From Tamarix chinensis (lineage: Eukaryota; Streptophyta; Magnoliopsida; Caryophyllales; Tamaricaceae): a stretch of 64,000 nucleotides of DNA. The stretch lies in the NCBI GenBank assembly GCA_030549775.1, contig CM060174.1, forward strand, positions 30,880,117 through 30,944,116. Direction: 5' to 3'. The notes under the pieces are model-generated. The model had not been told where the DNA came from. It made no database searches and saw only the letters and a list, made by a program, of their open reading frames with translations. Both the position numbers and the translations under genes were made by a program. Positions 24,792-35,472 of this stretch are shown here, piece after piece (position 1 is the first letter of the stretch; the number at the start of each line of letters is the position of its first letter).

Positions 24792-26229
24792 TTGGAACAC
24801 ACTAGTCATATTCCATCGCCTTCTGAAGGAAGTTCCACAGATTTGGGCGAAGAACACATAGGGGCGTTGTTTAGTACACCTTGCCACATCAATCCACCTA
24901 TGGCAGATCAAACTCTCAAGGAGCTAGCTGCTCCTTTCTTCAACCCTAATCTATTATGCATTAATTATCTTACTGATAATGATACTTGTGAGATCAAACC
25001 TAGATTAATCCATGCTTTACCTCTCTTTATAGGTTTTAGAGACAACAACTCCATGGGTTCAAGTTGTTTCACTGATCCAAATAAATTTCTTAAGGAATTC
25101 CATATAGCATGTTCTGGTATGAAACTGCTAATATGGAATCCAACTCTCAATATTGGAATTGAGGTAATAATTCTATGTCTCACCGGGTGAAAGAAACCAA
25201 TATTGCTAAATTGAAAACACAAATATTGAATTTGACAGCTCTTGTAGAAAGAGTTGTAGGTGAAAAGATTCTTGCCAAGGTATGTGGAATTTGTTCTTTT
25301 ACCGGGCATCCTATAGACATGTGTCCTACTTTGCAGGAAAAACAATAAGTGAATGCCATTGGAGGACAACCATTACCAAAAAGAAATGATCCATTTGCTC
25401 CAACATATAATCCTGGATGGAAGGATCATCCAAATCTAAGGTATGGAAATACTCAACAAGGTGGTAATGCATATTTCCGACCGCATATTTATCAAAATCA
25501 ACAAGGATCAAATCCACCTCCCAAATTCTTCCAAGTTCCACCAAATCACCAAAGACCACCATTTCAACCAATGCCTCCACTACAAGTTCCCCGACAATCA
25601 GGGGGAATGCCTTTGGCAGACTTGATGAAATCTTTGGATACCAATACATTCCAGTTTCAACAAGAGACTAGAAATGGTAACAAGAATTTGGAGAATCAAG
25701 TGAGTCAACTAGAAGATTCCCTTAGGAAAATACAAGTACAAGGATCTTCAAAATTCCCTCACTAGACTAAAAGAAATCCTAAGGAAAATGCTACTGCTAT
25801 CACAACTCGTAGTGGGAAACAATTGTTGGATCCAAGAAAAGCGAGTGAGGAAAAAGACATAAGTAAAGAGTCAAATGAAAGAATTGCTAAAGAAGAAAAA
25901 AATGAAGAGTCACAACAGGTAACCAAAGGTAAGTCTAATTCTCCTATTAAAATTCCTACTCCTTTTCCTAGCAGGTTGGCTAGAAACAAGAAGATGAACA
26001 ATGACAAGGAGATATATAACATATTTAAGAAGGTAGAAGTTAATCTCCCTCTCATTGATTCGATTAAACAAGTACTAAGGTGTGCAAAATTCCTTAAGGA
26101 TTTGTGTACTAACAAAAGGAAACTAAAGGGAGATGAAAAGGTAATTGTGGGAGAAAACGTGTCAGTAATTTTGCAAAGAAAGCTTCCACCAAAATGCATG
26201 GATCCAGGTATTTTTACTATACCTTGAAA
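24792..26229 (+). pseudogene. Athila-type gag (outer element)
   Basis: Structural polyprotein of the outer element. The N-terminal part (24792-25125) ends in NKFLKEFHIACSGMK, the segment that opens the capsid core. The following core of roughly 130 residues is missing: the next recognisable sequence, NMESNSQYWN at about 25129, belongs to its far end, and the change of frame there marks an internal deletion. The rest follows with CGICSFTGHPIDMC, a zinc-knuckle-like Cys/His motif, at about 25280-25320. Next come YNPGWKDHPNLRYGN at about 25400, a Pro/Gln-rich stretch, and ITTRSGKQL at about 25800, which marks the gag-protease linker in this family. In-frame stops at 25763 and 26226 break it. The frame from 25349 on is the same as that of the protease. 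Confidence 0.8.
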
Positions 26230-26856
26230 GATTGGAAACACAAGGTATGAAAAATGTATGCTTGACTTAGGTGCTTCAATCAACATTATGCCTTTATATG
26301 TTTTTAATAACCTAAGTCTAGGTCCTTTAAATGAGACTCGTGTTGTTATTCAATTGGCTGATAGATCTAACACATATCCTGAAGGGGTAATTGAGGATGT
26401 CTTAGTTCAGGTAAATGAAATGGTTTTTCCTACGAATTTTTATGTGTTAGATATGCAAGATAATGGTTTAGCTAACCCATCTCCTATATTTTTAGGTAGA
26501 CCATTCCTAAAAATATCAAAAACAAAATTTGATGTACACGATGGAGTGTTGACCATGGACTTTGATGGTGAAGTCATTAAGTTTAACATATATGACTCCA
26601 TGCGATACCCTCCAAATGGTGAAGTGGTATCTATAACTGTTGTCATTGAGGATTTAATTGAAATGGTGTACAAATTATCATCGGCAGATCCTTTAGAAGT
26701 AACTTTGATACAATGCATAGAAACTGAAGGATTGGAAGAGCTGAAAAAGATGTATGATGTTGAAGAAGAAATCAAAGAGGTAGTGGTTGCTTTAGGTTTA
26801 CCATTGACATTAGATAGACCTTTACCTTCCATAGAGCAACCATCTGAAGTGGAGTT
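26230..26856 (+). pseudogene. Aspartic protease of the outer element, cut by insertion
   Basis: Retroviral-type protease that would cleave the polyprotein. The catalytic Asp lies in MLDLGASINIMP (from about 26258), a form typical of Athila elements. VIQLADRSNTYPEGVIEDVL follows, then a FLGRPFL segment that corresponds to the second conserved block (usually LGRPFL.T). The frame then runs into the protease-RT linker SIEQPSEVEF. There the family pattern 'SIEEPP..ELKPLP' is lost, because the inner element's LTR begins at about 26857. The frame stays open by chance to 27073 inside that LTR. The protease itself looks nearly undamaged. Confidence 0.8.
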
Positions 26857-28254
26857 TGATAAGTTTGACTTTTACATCTTATTCCTAAGGTTTATAAGAG
26901 TTTTTACCTTTAATTTAAGTCGGAATTCTCCCTTTTTGTTCTTGTTACTGCCTTTGTGTTGTGAAAATTTGCAGCGTCTCAAGCAACAAAAAATCATGAA
27001 GGATGAAAAAAAAAAGAATAAGCTTAAAGGGATAATAAAGGAGGAAAAAGGAGCAAAGAGGAGCAAAAGTTAAAGTGGAAAGAGATTTAGAGCTGAAATG
27101 TAAATTTGGAATAAAATAAAAGCAAGAATGCATATTTAAAGTATATGGGCCTGAAAGAAGTACAATTTAGACCAGGAAAAGGTCTGAATTTGGCAAATCT
27201 TTCAACATAAAAGTTGTAGATATTTTTAATAGCTTTCCAACATATTCAAAATCATCTAAATCGGAGTCAGGATGAAAACGTTATGGTCAAAATACGCATC
27301 ATTTTCAAAGTTGACATGGGAAACCCATCTTTACCAATACCCTAGCGATCCATGAGGCGGTAATATAAAAACTCTCATTCTAATATCTCGAGGCAGCCGC
27401 CACTCCCTCTCTTGGCTCTCTTCTCTATCCTCTTCCCCAATTCATCAAGATCTCTCTTGTAAATTAGAGACCGAGGTTCAAGAAGTTAAATTTTTGCAAG
27501 AATTTGTGAACATCAAGGGTATTATCTAATGATCTTTTCTCTATCTATGGAATCTCTTGTTGTTTTTAATATTCTAGATATGAATTTGATGGGCTAGATC
27601 TTGTGCTAAGGTGAAGGGGAATTTTCCCCAATCCTAATGTGTTGAATTATTGCGTCCTTTTTTATTCAATTCATAATGTATGTGTTGTGTTATTGATTGA
27701 TTGACGGATTTTTTAACCATGGTCGGGGTCTGATTTTATGTGTGGGTAATACCGGTGAGATCGAGAGATAATCCAGTATTAGACCCAATAGCATAGGTCG
27801 AGAGACGATTGATTTGACCTCTACAAAAATAAAGGAGGAAACTTTATAGACTTTAATACATTACATTCTATTAGACTCTAAGCTAAAGATAGTTAGGGCC
27901 ATAGATATGTAATAGGGTGGTTGTGGCTTGAGAAAGCACAACACTTTCTATCCTTGTTGGCATGATTGATTATGATTGTTGAATTATTTTGTGATGTGAT
28001 CTTCGATTACATGTGAGGATCGGGGGCGATGAACCAGAACCTTAGCTCTTCTATTTATTTGAGTCACTTGAGTGCTATTTTCCTTTCTTTTTATCTTATT
28101 TAGTTATTTTAGCTTATAATTCATTATTTTATATCATCTCATAGTCTAGACATAGTTAATTTCTATCATTGTCCTAGTGGTCATTAACAAATCCTTGTGG
28201 GATCGACCTTGACTATTGCTCTCACCCCGTGCACTTGCGGGTAGGAACGTGTCA
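26857..28254 (+). repeat. 5' LTR of the inner element
   Basis: The right end is firm: GTGTCA, then six bases, then the primer site, the same geometry as in the outer element. The left end is an estimate, placed at TGATAAGTTTGAC because the outer protease-linker similarity stops there and the outer LTR also starts TGATAA. The length, about 1.4 kb, is like the outer LTR. There is no 3' partner to confirm it. Open frames at 26872-27133 are not genes. Confidence 0.65.
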
Positions 28255-28260
28255 AGTTTT

Positions 28261-28278
28261 TGGCACCGTTGCCGGGGA
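28261..28278 (+). other. Primer binding site, tRNA-Asp type (inner)
   Basis: TGGCACCGTTGCCGGGGA, one base away from the standard Athila site, preceded by AGTTTT after the LTR end. Confidence 0.9.
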
Positions 28279-28417
28279 TTGGCAGAGAGTGACATTAGGA
28301 CTCAAGGAATTTATTGTGATCTAGACATTTATTTTTTTTTTCTTTTTACATTCTTTTTGTTGTGGTTGACGAATCTTGGGTGTAGGAGTTCTTGATTTAG
28401 TGCAGGTGCATTAGTGC

Positions 28418-29934
28418 ATGACCCGCGCTAGTGGGGGTGATCTATTTCCACTTGATCTCGAGATTGAGAGGACCATCTCACATTTACACAGGTCACACAC
28501 AACAAACATTGAAATGGAAACCAATACTCCACCCCATGATGGACAAATCCCACCACAAGGGCACATCTTACTCCAAGAACAAGCTCCTATCCAAGAGTAA
28601 GCTCCCATTCCTAGGTCGCTTCGGGACTATGCTAAAACAAGCGTTGATGGCTCAGCCTCAAGCATACGAAGACCAGCCATACAACCTAATAATTTTGAGA
28701 TCAAGCCTGCCATTATCTAGATGCTACAAACATCAGTTCAATTTGAGGTAACCTTAATGAAGATCCCCAATCCCACATTGCTAACTTTGTAGAAATCTGT
28801 GACACTTTTAAGCTAAATGGTGTTTCTAATGATGCAATTAGGCTTAGATTGTTCCCTTTTTCTTTATGTGATAAGGGTAAGAGTTGGTTACACTCATTAG
28901 CCCCAGAGTCTATTACTACTTGGGAAGATTTGATGAAGTCTTTCCTTTCTAGATATTTTCCACCATCAAAAACTGCAAAATTACGGAATGACATCACTAC
29001 CTTTATGCAAAATGACCTTGAATTGCTTTATGATGCATGGGAAAGGTTTAAGGATTTGCTTAGGAAGTTTCCACATCATGGCCTGCCTATGTGGCTTCAG
29101 ATGCAAACTTTTTATAATGGTATCTCTACTACTAACCATTATATGATAGATGCAGCTGCAGGAGGTATCATTATGAACAAGACTCCAGAGCAGGTTTATG
29201 AGTTCATTGAGGAGCTAGCTTCGAATTCTCACAAATGGCACTCCGAATGTGCCCCGATACAAAGGACTCCAGGAATTCACTCTTTAGATTCCATCACGGC
29301 ATTAGAGGCTAAGATTGATTTGCTTGCTAAAAAATTTGACAAAATTAGTAGTACTTCTTGTATGCAGGTACAAGCTAATGCACCTATGTGTGAGTTATGT
29401 GGTGGATCACACTTAAGCACAGAATGTCAAGTTGGGAATCCCTTCCAACAATCTTATGATCAAGTGAACTACATGGGAAATAGTTATGGGAGACCGAACA
29501 ATCCCTACTCCAATGTGTACAATCCTAGATGGAGAAACCATCCAAACTTCATCTGGAGAAATGAAGATCCTACAAAGCCTCCGGGATTCACATAACAACA
29601 ACCAACACCTCTAGCTCCTTTACCGCCCCAACAACCTCAATCTTCTCCCCTAGAAGAGATGATGTCCAAGTTCATCACTTGCACTGAGAGCACCCTTCAA
29701 AAACATGGTGCTCAAATTCAAGCTCATCTTCAGAAACAAGAAGCCCGCCTCCAAAATCAGGATGCATCCATCAAGAACCAAGAGGCACAGATTGGACAAC
29801 TTGCTAATGCCATTTCAGCGAGAGCACCTTACACTTTGCCTAGTGATACAATTATCAACCCCAAAGAGCAAATTAATGCAATAGCCTTGTGGAGTGGGAA
29901 ACCACTACCTAAAGCATACCCTCAAGAACCCTAG
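28418..29934 (+). pseudogene. Athila-type gag (inner element)
   Basis: Capsid and nucleocapsid gene. The first ATG (28418) opens a short frame that stops at 28598. The gag frame is then read as RRPAIQPNNFEIKPAIIQML at about 28660-28730, and after a frame change near 28745 as EDPQSHIANFVEICDTFKLN. From 28849 it is open to 29593: KSWLHSLAPESITTWEDL and FLSRYFPPSKTAKLR belong to the capsid core (PF03732), followed by DAAAGGIIMNKTPE. The nucleocapsid zinc knuckle CELCGGSHLSTEC has the spacing CX2CX3HX4C. Stops interrupt the same frame at 29593 (TAA) and 29932 (TAG), with a Gln-rich coiled stretch (QKQEARLQNQDASIKNQEAQ) between them. Damage is light. Confidence 0.85.
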
Positions 29935-30753
29935 GAAGATAAAGAAAAAGCTCCTGAAGAGAAAGTGTCTGAATCACAACCTAAGACAATCCACACTTCA
30001 CCTCTAGAGGTAAAGGCATATGTTCCTCCTCCTCCTTTTCCAGGTAGGATTGTACAACGCAAGTTAGATGCTCAATTTGTAAAATTTCTTGATATGCTTA
30101 AGAAAGTGCACATTAACTTATCGTTTCTTGACATTGTGAGACAGATGCCCAGTTATGGGAAGTTTCTAAAGGACATAATCACTCACAAGAGGAAAGTGGA
30201 TGATTTTGAAACGGTAAGTTTGAATGAGGAATGTTCTGCAATCTTGCAGAACAAACTTCCTCCTAAGCTTAAGGATCTAAGAAGTTTCACTATCCCATGT
30301 GTAATTGGGGATTTAAAATTCGAGAAGGTATTATGTGATCTTGGTTCTAGCATTAATTTGAAGCCCTTCTCTGTTTTCAAGTGTCTAGGTCTAAGGGAAC
30401 CAAAACCCACCAATATGTCCCTTCAGTTGGCTGATCGATCTATCAAATATCCTAGGGGAATTATTAAATATGTTTTAGTTAAAGTGGACAAATTTATCTT
30501 CCTTGTTGACTTTGTTGTGCTAGATATGGAGGAAGGCCACAAATTCCCCCTAATTCTTGCTAGGCCTTTCTTAGCAACAGGACGTACTCTTATAGATTTC
30601 CAAGAGGGTAAGCTCATTCTTCGTTTCCAATGTAAAGAAGTCACTTTTAATGTATTTAAGAGCATGAAATACCCCTTAGATGATAACACTTGCTATTGTA
30701 TTGATATCTTAGATAATGTAATTGATGATTGTTTTCAATCAAGTGTTGTGTAG
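29935..30753 (+). pseudogene. Aspartic protease region (inner element)
   Basis: It continues the gag frame. A spacer with YVPPPPFPGRI and a helical segment (FLDMLKKVHINLSFLDIV) precedes the protease. The active-site block reads VLCDLGSSINLKP, with the catalytic Asp and the following Gly kept. SLQLADRSIKYPRGIIKYVL and FPLILARPFLATGRTLIDF match the family's later blocks (usually LGRPFLAT; here Gly is Ala). The frame ends at a TAG at 30751. The protease core has no internal stop. Confidence 0.85.
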
Positions 30754-32512
30754 GATTCCAAAAACCCCTGGAAAGGTTTTTGGTTCAATAAAGAGAGTGG
30801 GAGAATGAAGAGAAAGAAGAAGAGGTTGTCCGGTACTTGAATTCGCATCCACCATATGGTTGTCACACTATGGTCCTTTTACAAGGACTAAAGAGGGCCC
30901 AGATTCCAAAATTAAAGTCATCTATTGAGGAACCTCCCACACTAGAGCTCAAGCCGCTACCTCAGCATTTGAAATATGCATTTCTTGGTCATAATGATAC
31001 ACTTCCCATCATTATTTCTTCATCTTTGACTAATTTGCAGGAAGAAAAATTGATGAGAGTGCTTAAGGAATGAAAGAAGGCCTTCGGATGGACCATTGCT
31101 GATATTAGAAAGATTAGCCCTTCCATGTGCATGAACAAAATTCTCATGGAAGACAACCACAAGAAAGTGATCAAACCTCAAAGGCGATTGAACCCAACAA
31201 TGCAAGAGGTGGTAAAGAAGGAGGTAATTAAGCTATTAGATGCTGGTATGATCTATCCAATCTTTGATAGATCTTGGGTTAGTCCTGTCCAAGTGGTTCC
31301 CAAGAAAGGGGGAATCACAGTAGTCAAGAATGATAAGAACGAATCGGTGCCGACGAAAACTGTTACAGGTTGGCATGTCTGCATTGATTTTAGAAAGATG
31401 AATGATGCCACTAGAAAATACCACTTCCCCCTTCCCTTCATTGACCAGATGCTTGAACACTTGGTGGGGCATGACTATTATTTCTTTCTTCATGGGTATT
31501 CTGGTTATATGCAAATACCTATTTCCCTTGAGGACCAAGAGAAGACAACATTTACTTGTCCTTATGGCACCTTCGCATATCGACAGATGCCATTTGGTCT
31601 TTGTAATGCCCCAGCCACATTTCAAAGATGTATGATGGCTTTATTTCATGATATGATTGAAAAATTTATGGAAATTTTTATGGATGATTTTTCGGTCTTT
31701 GGGTTGTCATTTGATGCATGCTTAAATAATCTTGAGCTTGTTCTTAAGCATTTTGAGGATACAAATTTTGTTTTAAATTGGACAAAAGTGTCATTTAATG
31801 GTCCACGAAGGAATAGTTTTAGCGCATAAGATTTCATACAAAGGGATAGCGGTAGACAAAGCAAAAATTGAAGTCATTGAGAAATTGCCACCCCCTACAT
31901 ATGTTAAAGATATACGTAGTTTCCTTGGTCATGCAGGTTTTTATAGACGCTTCATTATAGATTTTTCAAAAATTTCAAAGCCTCTTTGTGATCTGTTGGC
32001 TAAAGATGTGCCCTTTCACTTTTCTGATGCGTGTCTGGTTGCCTTTAACACTTTAAAGACAAAACTTGTAGATGCTCTGATTATTGTTACTCCTGAATGG
32101 AATTTACCTTTCAAGATTATGTGTGATGCTAGTGATGTTGGTATAGGAGCAGTCTTGGGGCAGCATAAGGAATTCTTTTTATACTATCTATTATGCTAGC
32201 AAGACTTTAAATTTAGCACAAATGAATTATGCAACAACTGAAAAAGAATTGCTAGCTATGGTTTTCTCCTTTGACAAGTTCCGTTCTTATCTATTGCTTA
32301 ACAAGGTCATTATCTATACTGACCATGCGGCCTTGAAGTATCTTTTTATTAAGCAGGATGCAAAGCCCCGAATCATTTGGTGGATTTTATTGTTGCAAGA
32401 GTTCAACTTGGAAATCAAGGATAGGAAGGGTAGTGAGAATCAAGTAGCTGATCATTTTTCTCATTTACCCTCTACCGACGAGGTCAATCAGGAAGCTACA
32501 CCTTTTTGAGAC
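30754..32512 (+). pseudogene. Reverse transcriptase and RNase H (inner element)
   Basis: The linker SSIEEPPTLELKPLPQHLKY (about 30920-30980) and ISPSMCMNKILMED (31110-31150) lead into RT. Further blocks are GMIYPIFDRSWVSPVQVVPK, CIDFRKMNDATRKYHFPLPF, FLHGYSGYMQI, MPFGLCNAPATFQRCM and IFMDDFSVFG. The FMDD active site is intact. The first catalytic Asp, normally in FLDGYSGY, is His (about 31490), which would abolish polymerisation. One extra base in the AAAAGTG run near 31790 shifts the frame, and a second shift lies near 32175. RNase H follows with [15 protein letters not shown] (catalytic Asp), [30 protein letters not shown] and [14 protein letters not shown] stop at 31071 interrupts the N-terminal part. 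Confidence 0.88.
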
Positions 32513-33837
32513 ACATTTCCCGATGAAACACTCTATGCTGTTAAAAATGATCCTTGGTATGCTGATATTGCAAACTATCTTGTAAGTGGAATCTTACCCA
32601 ATGATCTTTCCTTTCATCAAAGGAAGAAGTTATTACATGATATGAGGTATTACTTTTGGGATGATCCTACCTCTATAGGATTTGTGCTGATCATATCATT
32701 AGAAGATGCATCCCTGAGGATGAAATGCATTCTATACTATCTCATTGTAATAATAAAGAGTGTGGTGGCCATTTCGGCCCCACCAAAACTACTTCAAAAG
32801 TCTTGCAATGTGGATTCTATTGGCCTACCTTATTTCATGATGCATACTCCTTTGCTAAGACTTGTGATAGGTGTCAAAGAATGGGAAATATTTCTAGAAA
32901 ATAAGAGATGCTCCTCACAAACATTCTTGTAGTGGAGTTATTTGATGTTTGGGAAATTGATTTTATGGGGCCATTTCCTAAGTCTATGGTGAATGAATAT
33001 ATTCTTGTGGCAGTTGATTATGTATCTAAGTGGGTAGAGGCTATAGCCACTCCTACAAATGATGCAAAAGTCATCACTAAATTTTTGAAAAAGAATATCT
33101 TTTCAAGGTTTGGGACACCTAAGACTATCATTAGTGATGGGGATTCTCATTTTTGCAATAGAGCATTTAATGCTCTTTTGAGTAAGTATGGAGTTAATTA
33201 TAAGGTTTCTACCCCATACCATCCTCAAACTAGCGGTCAAGTGGAGGTGTCAAACCGTGAGCTTAAGAGAATTCTTGAGAAAACGGTTAAGTCTTTTAGA
33301 AAGGATTGGTCCTTGAAACTTGACGATGCTCTGTGGGCTTACCGAACAGCTTTTTAAACTCCTATTAAAATGTCCCCTTATAATCTAGTTTTTGGAAAAT
33401 CTTGTCATCTCCCTATAGAACTTGAGCATAAATTATTTTGGGCTACCCGTCTCCTTAAATTTGATATGGAAGCTGTAGGTGATAAGAGGCTCCTTCAATT
33501 GAATGAACTCGATGAATTCCGACTTAATGCATATGAGAGTGCAAGGCTATACAAGGACCACACAAAAAGGATTCATGATCAACGCATCACAAAACGAGAA
33601 TTTGAAGTGGGGCAACAAGTGCTTCTATTTAATTCTCGTTTGCGATTGTTCCCTGGAAAGCTTAGATCCCGATGGTCAGGAACATTCACCATCAGACAAG
33701 TTTTTCCATCCGGAGTAGTCGAAATCTCTAGCCTCGATAAAGAACCATTCAAAGTGAATGGGCAAAGGTTGAAGGTGTATGAAAGTGGAGAGGTTGCAGC
33801 TCTCAAAACCACCATTCTTCTGGATGATCCTAAATGA
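32513..33837 (+). pseudogene. Integrase (inner element)
   Basis: It would insert the DNA copy into the genome. The zinc-binding region is scattered over two frames (about 32600-32910), with HCNNKECGGHFGPTKT and CDRCQRMGNI readable. The catalytic core shows [10 protein letters not shown] (first Asp), IISDGDSHF (second Asp; the usual Gly-Gly is Gly-Asp) and [15 protein letters not shown] (Glu). A TAA at 33355 replaces the Lys expected before TPIKMSPY. The C-terminal part from 33370 is open to 33837, with RSRWSGTFTIRQVFPSG and the usual linker KVYESGE. The run of Thr and Asp codons before the final stop fits the end of pol in this lineage. Confidence 0.85.
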
Positions 33838-34002
33838 AGTGAGAATGTCAAGCTAATGTCTATAAACAAGCGCTTCTTGAAAGGCAACCTAATTTTTTTT
33901 TTCTATTTAATTTATTTATTTTTCTTATTTTGGTTTGGTTGGTTTGTTTGCTCTTTGTTTCCTTATGGATTTTTTTCTCCCTCTTTTCTTTTGTGCTTCT
34001 TA
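33838..34002 (+). other. Truncated tail of the inner element
   Basis: It starts with codons readable as INKRFLKGN, a form seen at pol ends of Athila relatives, then T-rich DNA encoding a hydrophobic stretch by composition. It ends at the inversion breakpoint. No LTR is present. Confidence 0.5.
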
Positions 34003-34036
34003 TATACCCAATTACTATCAGAGATTGGGTATATAA
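34000..34036. repeat. 13-bp inverted repeat at the inversion breakpoint
   Basis: TTATATACCCAAT (34000-34012) and ATTGGGTATATAA (34024-34036) are perfect complements around an 11-base loop. The arms straddle the left end of the inverted pol segment, so a hairpin or strand switch here may have helped the rearrangement. Confidence 0.8.
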
Positions 34037-34308
34037 CTCCCACATTTAACAATTTTAACACTTCATTCTTCACAACCTCCATCATGATCGGATTCAACCT
34101 AAGTTGTACTTATCTACTTAGCTTCACGTCATATTCCATTAAAATTTGATGCATATATACTGAAGGACTAATACCCTTAATATCAACAACTGTCCATCCT
34201 AAAGCAGATTTATACTTTTTCAAAACATTGACCAGTTTTTCTTCTTGTTGGGATGTTAGTTCACTATATATGATAGCAGGAAGGGTATTTTTATCACCTA
34301 AGAATGCA
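34003..34308 (-). pseudogene. Inverted pol segment of the outer element
   Basis: Read on the minus strand, this is the segment just before and at the start of RT. It gives SYAFLGDKNTLPAIIYSELT, then QQEEKLVNVLKKYKSALGWT, then ISPSVYMHQILMEYD and LNPIMMEVVKNEV, and last LLNVGVIYPISDSNWV. The same blocks occur in forward orientation in the inner element at 30965-31280, which proves their identity and normal direction. The surrounding outer pol runs forward, so this piece is reversed in place. The stretch that should follow SDSNWV, up to the KLN before RKNHFPLPF, is missing. One stop (at about 34114) is present. It cannot be expressed as part of pol. Confidence 0.85.
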
Positions 34309-35472
34309 TACGAAGTTGAACTCCATGGCTAGGAAAAATCATTTTCCTCTACCATTTATGCACCAAATGTTAGAATGGCTAGCGAGTCATGCTTATTATT
34401 GCTTTCTTGATGGTTGTTATGGATATGTGTACGTTCCCATAGCTCCAGAAGATAAAGAGAAAACCACATTTTCATATCCTTATGGTATATTTATGTATCG
34501 ACGCATGCCATTTTGATTATGTAATGCCCCAGCTACATTTCAAAGGTGTATGGTAAGCATGTTCTCTAAATGTCTCAAGAAAATTATTGAGGTATTTATG
34601 GATGATTTTAGTATTCATGGAGATACTTTTGAAGAATGCCTAGGTAATTTAACTCTTATCTTGAAAAGATGTCTTGAAACGAATCTTGTGCTAAACTCTG
34701 AAAAATGCCATTTTATGGTTCAATAAGTAATAGTTTTGGGACATGTTATTTCCGCTAAAGGGATTGAAGTAGATAAGAAAAAAATTGATCTTATAGCTTC
34801 ATTACCTTATCCACCAACTGTTAAAGATGTGCGTTAATTTTTTGGCCACGTTGGATTTCATCACCTATTTATTAAGGATTTTTCTAAAATAACCCAACAA
34901 TTATGTAAGCTTCTTCAAAAAGGAAAATAGTTTCAATTTGATGATACATGAAAGAAATCATTTGACCACCTAAAGGAAAAATTGATCATTGCACCCATAC
35001 TTCAACCACCTGATTGGAACTATACCTTTGAATTAATGTGTGATGGATCTAACTTTGATGTTGGTGCAGTGTTAGGTCAAAGGATTAGGAAAGATCCACA
35101 TGTGATATACTATGCCTCACGAACTTTGAATGAAGCTCAGCTTAATTACACAACTACTGAAAATGAGCTTCTCACCATAGTCTTTGATTTGGATAAATGT
35201 TGTTCTTATTTGTTAGGAACTGAAATAATTGTTTATTCTAACCATGCAACGTTGAAATATCTGTTAGAAAAAAAGGAAGTGAAACCCAGATTAATTAGAT
35301 GGACACTTCTAGCCCAAGAATTCAATATACGTATCAAAGATAAGAAAGGATCAGAAAATGGAGTAGCAAATCATCTAAGTCAGTTAATCAAGGAAGTTGA
35401 AGTTGAGGTACCAATCAAGGAAGCATTTCTGGACGAACAACTTCGTGTCATTGGGAATGAGATACCATGGTA
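34309..35472 (+). pseudogene. Reverse transcriptase and RNase H (outer element)
   Basis: RT resumes in forward orientation at KLNSMARKNHFPLPFMHQML. FLDGCYGYVYV keeps the first catalytic Asp and VFMDDFSIHG keeps FMDD. A TGA at 34514 replaces the Gly in MPFGLCNAP, and further stops follow (about 34724 and 34834). The RT thumb reads ILGHVISAKGIEVDK with changes. RNase H from about 35030 shows [56 protein letters not shown] and [17 protein letters not shown]. It is more decayed than the inner copy. The N-terminal part of RT lies reversed at 34003-34308. Confidence 0.85.

Larger units (their letters stand above)
26857..34002 (+). mobile_element. Nested Athila-type element (inner)
   Basis: A second gypsy element in the same orientation, inserted between protease and RT of the outer one. 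It has a 5' LTR, primer site, gag, protease, RT, RNase H and integrase in the standard order, then ends about 165 bp after the integrase stop. No env-like region, polypurine tract or 3' LTR is present, so its right end is truncated. What follows is an inverted piece of the outer element's pol. Its coding sequence is better preserved than the outer one and clearly differs from it, so it is another lineage rather than a duplicate. Confidence 0.8.
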
